Positions 62,429 through 64,000 of a DNA stretch of 64,000 nucleotides are shown here, piece by piece (positions within the stretch are counted from its first letter, which is position 1; every line of letters starts with the position of its first letter). This DNA is from Planctomycetota bacterium (GTDB lineage: Bacteria > Planctomycetota > Phycisphaerae > Phycisphaerales > Phycisphaeraceae): assembly GCA_016350165.1 (NCBI GenBank), contig CP066225.1, positions 4,960,001-5,024,000 of the forward strand. The letters are read 5' to 3'. Under the pieces are notes generated by a model, which saw only the letters and a program-made list of their open reading frames with translations, had not been told where the DNA came from and did not search any database. Position numbers and translations under genes: made by a program.

Positions 62429-62890
62429 TTATTTAATTTCCACGGTAAATTCGATTTCGACGGCGGCATCGAGCGGGAGCGCTGAGACACCGACGGCTGA
62501 ACGAGCGTGGATTCCTTTGTCGCCGAGTACTTTTCCGAGTAATTCGGAAGCGCCGTTGGCGACGAGATGTTGTTCTGAAAAGTTGGCATCGGAACTGACA
62601 AAAACGCCAAGTTTGACGATTTTGACAAGCTTATCCCAGTCGTTGTCGATTGCACCAGCAATTGCTGCGAGGCCGTTGACTGCACATTGGGCTGCGGCAG
62701 CTTTGGCATCTTCCAGTGAACAACGAGAAGGGATTTGTCCGGTAGCGAGTAGTTGGCCATCTTTCATAGGAATTTGGCCGCTGAGGAAGAGTGTGTTGCC
62801 TGAAATCTGAGTTGGAACGTATGCAGCCACAGCTTTAGGTGGAGCGGGTAGTTCGTATCCGAGTTCAGCTAGTTTTGCTTTAACATCCAT
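62429..62890 (-). CDS. RidA (YjgF/YER057c/UK114) family protein
   Basis: Enamine/imine deaminase family protein of 153 residues. The signature ARSAVGVSALPLDAAVEIEF near the C-terminus contains the Arg that binds the carboxylate of substrates. LFLSGQIPMKDGQL is the N-terminal family block. It is about 25 residues longer than classic RidA, like the related YjgH/TdcF-like subgroup. It likely clears reactive 2-aminoacrylate or similar intermediates. Confidence 0.9.
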   Translation of the reverse strand: MDVKAKLAELGYELPAPPKAVAAYVPTQISGNTLFLSGQIPMKDGQLLATGQIPSRCSLEDAKAAAAQCAVNGLAAIAGAIDNDWDKLVKIVKLGVFVSSDANFSEQHLVANGASELLGKVLGDKGIHARSAVGVSALPLDAAVEIEFTVEIK

Positions 62891-63006
62891 TTGTTTTTTC
62901 TCACATGGTTAATTTCAGAGTTCGATTCACACCACCCCTGCCCTGAACGATCATATTTCTGAATCGGTTGTGAAATCCATGAAAATTGTGGTAAGTATGC
63001 TTGAAG

Positions 63007-64000
63007 TCAGGAATTTGGCTGAATATTTGAAACAATCTGAATTGGGATTGATGTTTCAGCGACAGCGTCGTTGTTATCGTCGCTGATTCTGACTTTGAGA
63101 CGATACTCGCCGAGGTTAAGTCTGGCTGGTAGTGTCATGCGCATGGCGGTGAAGAAGTCTCTACGCCGCTTTCTACAGACATCTTTGATTTTCTTAGGAT
63201 CGAGTCTCCAGACTTGTGTGCCAGTGGAATCGTAGAGAGCCACTTCCTGCGTGAGGTTGGTGACAAACTGGCTGTCTGGTGTCTCGTTGATTTTGTAGTT
63301 TTGCAGTTCGCAGTAGAGGCCGATGAGGTTGTCCTGGCCTGCGAGGAAACGATTGCTTTCCATTGGCGTGTAGTCGCCGAAGCTGCGTACAGAGTAAACG
63401 AACTCTGTGATAACGATAGTGAGTGGTTGAGTTTCAAAAAGCTCATTGAGTTGAGCTTCGATCTCGGTGCGATCGAATTTATATTTTTTTTCTGAAGCTT
63501 GTGAGTAAAGAGACAAAAGCATTGCATGGTAACGTTCAACGTTTTGCTTTTGGTTAGGGCTGAGTTTGTTTGTTGCAGACCAGTCCATTTCCTGATTCTG
63601 GTCGAGAAGTGAAAGTGAGGCGGCAACCATTGCTTTTTGCATGGCAGGGTTGCTTTGCTCGCGGTTCCTACGAATCAATTCTTCGAGGATTTCCTGTCTT
63701 GTAACACCAGCCAAGCGATTTTTTAGATCAACTGAAATTGCAACAGTTGGCTCTTCTTCCAATTGTTGTGGGTTATTGGTGAGTGGCTTGTTGGCCTGCG
63801 TGGTTTGTTGCTTTTGTTTGTAGTGATTTTGTAGCGCTTGCTGATATTGCTGCGGAGTGAGTTGTGGTGTGGTTGGTTGTGTTGTTTGTGGTTGAAAGTT
63901 TTGAGGAGGAGGTGTGTGTGCTTGAGCTTGATTTCTAGTTTCAGCTTGTGCTTCTAAGTTCTTTACTTGCTGCGAGAGATTTTTGATTTGTTGACTGAGT
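63007..64000 (-). CDS. Hypothetical protein, N-terminus beyond the window
   Basis: The reading frame stays open from 63007 to the window end at 64000, so the 5' part is missing. The visible N-terminal part is a coiled coil (LSQQIKNLSQQVKNLEAQAE) and a Gln/Thr/Pro-rich linker. The C-terminal 250 residues form a globular domain with helical residues (VTRQEILEELIRRNREQ) and a beta-rich end (LNLGEYRLKVRISDDNNDAVAETSIPIQI). A start at 63762 would use TTG in the middle of the frame and is unlikely. No family was recognised. Confidence 0.65.
   Translation of the reverse strand, partial: LSQQIKNLSQQVKNLEAQAETRNQAQAHTPPPQNFQPQTTQPTTPQLTPQQYQQALQNHYKQKQQTTQANKPLTNNPQQLEEEPTVAISVDLKNRLAGVTRQEILEELIRRNREQSNPAMQKAMVAASLSLLDQNQEMDWSATNKLSPNQKQNVERYHAMLLSLYSQASEKKYKFDRTEIEAQLNELFETQPLTIVITEFVYSVRSFGDYTPMESNRFLAGQDNLIGLYCELQNYKINETPDSQFVTNLTQEVALYDSTGTQVWRLDPKKIKDVCRKRRRDFFTAMRMTLPARLNLGEYRLKVRISDDNNDAVAETSIPIQIVSNIQPNS

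Noticed and set aside
1-64000. CRISPR array, insertion sequence or prophage
   Set aside because: No regularly spaced direct repeats, no transposase or integrase frames and no phage structural genes were found.

Overview
The window reads as chromosomal DNA of a planctomycete, most likely class Phycisphaerae. This is inferred from the mix of families and not from a marker tree. The supporting families are an SHD1-domain secreted protein, two proteins with PEP-CTERM-like tails, the GldA/GldF/GldG/DUF4340 transporter cluster, a GH10-like protein without catalytic glutamates, a membrane protein with the planctomycete-style CxxC...CPEC zinc ribbon, and McsA/McsB. Base composition is moderate and codon use varies strongly between blocks. 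There is no rRNA operon, phage, insertion sequence or CRISPR array.

Layout. 0-10.5 kb: a GNAT acetyltransferase, an SHD1 protein, then proC and tyrA (minus), accA (plus), a Gfo/Idh/MocA oxidoreductase and a large secreted HEAT-repeat protein (minus). 10.8-15.7 kb: DUF456, the GH10-like protein, a ComEA-like helix-hairpin-helix protein, an AT-rich singleton HEPN-type gene, then rnpB (RNase P RNA, minus). 15.8-24.6 kb: a Gfo/Idh-like protein, a PEP-CTERM protein, tRNA-Gln, the classic glmU-prs-rplY-pth neighbourhood with a DUF2892 gene inserted, a PTS EIIA protein and recQ. 24.9-31.2 kb: a four-gene ABC-2/Gld-type operon. 31.3-38.6 kb: purF, a stand-alone class II ribonucleotide reductase C-terminal-type domain, mutY, a hydrolase, mcsB-mcsA, larE and tRNA-Arg. 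39-45.8 kb: a zinc-ribbon membrane protein, MscS channel, a PEP-CTERM-like protein, PilZ, and cimA with an isoleucine-rich leader peptide. 46-52.6 kb: heme A synthase, heme O synthase and an ABC ATPase in one run, then a GT39-like glycosyltransferase and pabB. 52.8-64 kb: a cobalt/zinc-type P1B ATPase, then minus-strand genes for a lipoprotein, a secreted protein, a CheY-like regulator, an LpxL-type acyltransferase, a coiled-coil membrane protein, RidA and a protein cut by the window edge.

The most notable non-coding observations are three. First, cimA has a textbook translation-coupled attenuator: a 19-residue leader peptide with six Ile codons, followed by mutually exclusive hairpins and a T-tract terminator. 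Second, a dispersed non-coding repeat family is present at three places (about 15.0, 38.6-38.9 and 55.4-55.7 kb). The copies share a core close to AGAAACGRCGYGCTTTGG, are bounded by GTGCGC-type motifs, and all lie between convergent transcription units. Third, there are three candidate structured RNAs: about 6.65-6.77 kb; 17.9-18.1 kb upstream of tRNA-Gln; and 43.14-43.34 kb on the minus strand, the last carrying a CCUCC-repeat stretch just before a strong terminator. By eye, the plus strand alternates between G-rich and C-rich blocks independently of gene direction, which suggests past local inversions.

All calls come from reading the sequence and ORFs. No database search or folding program was run.
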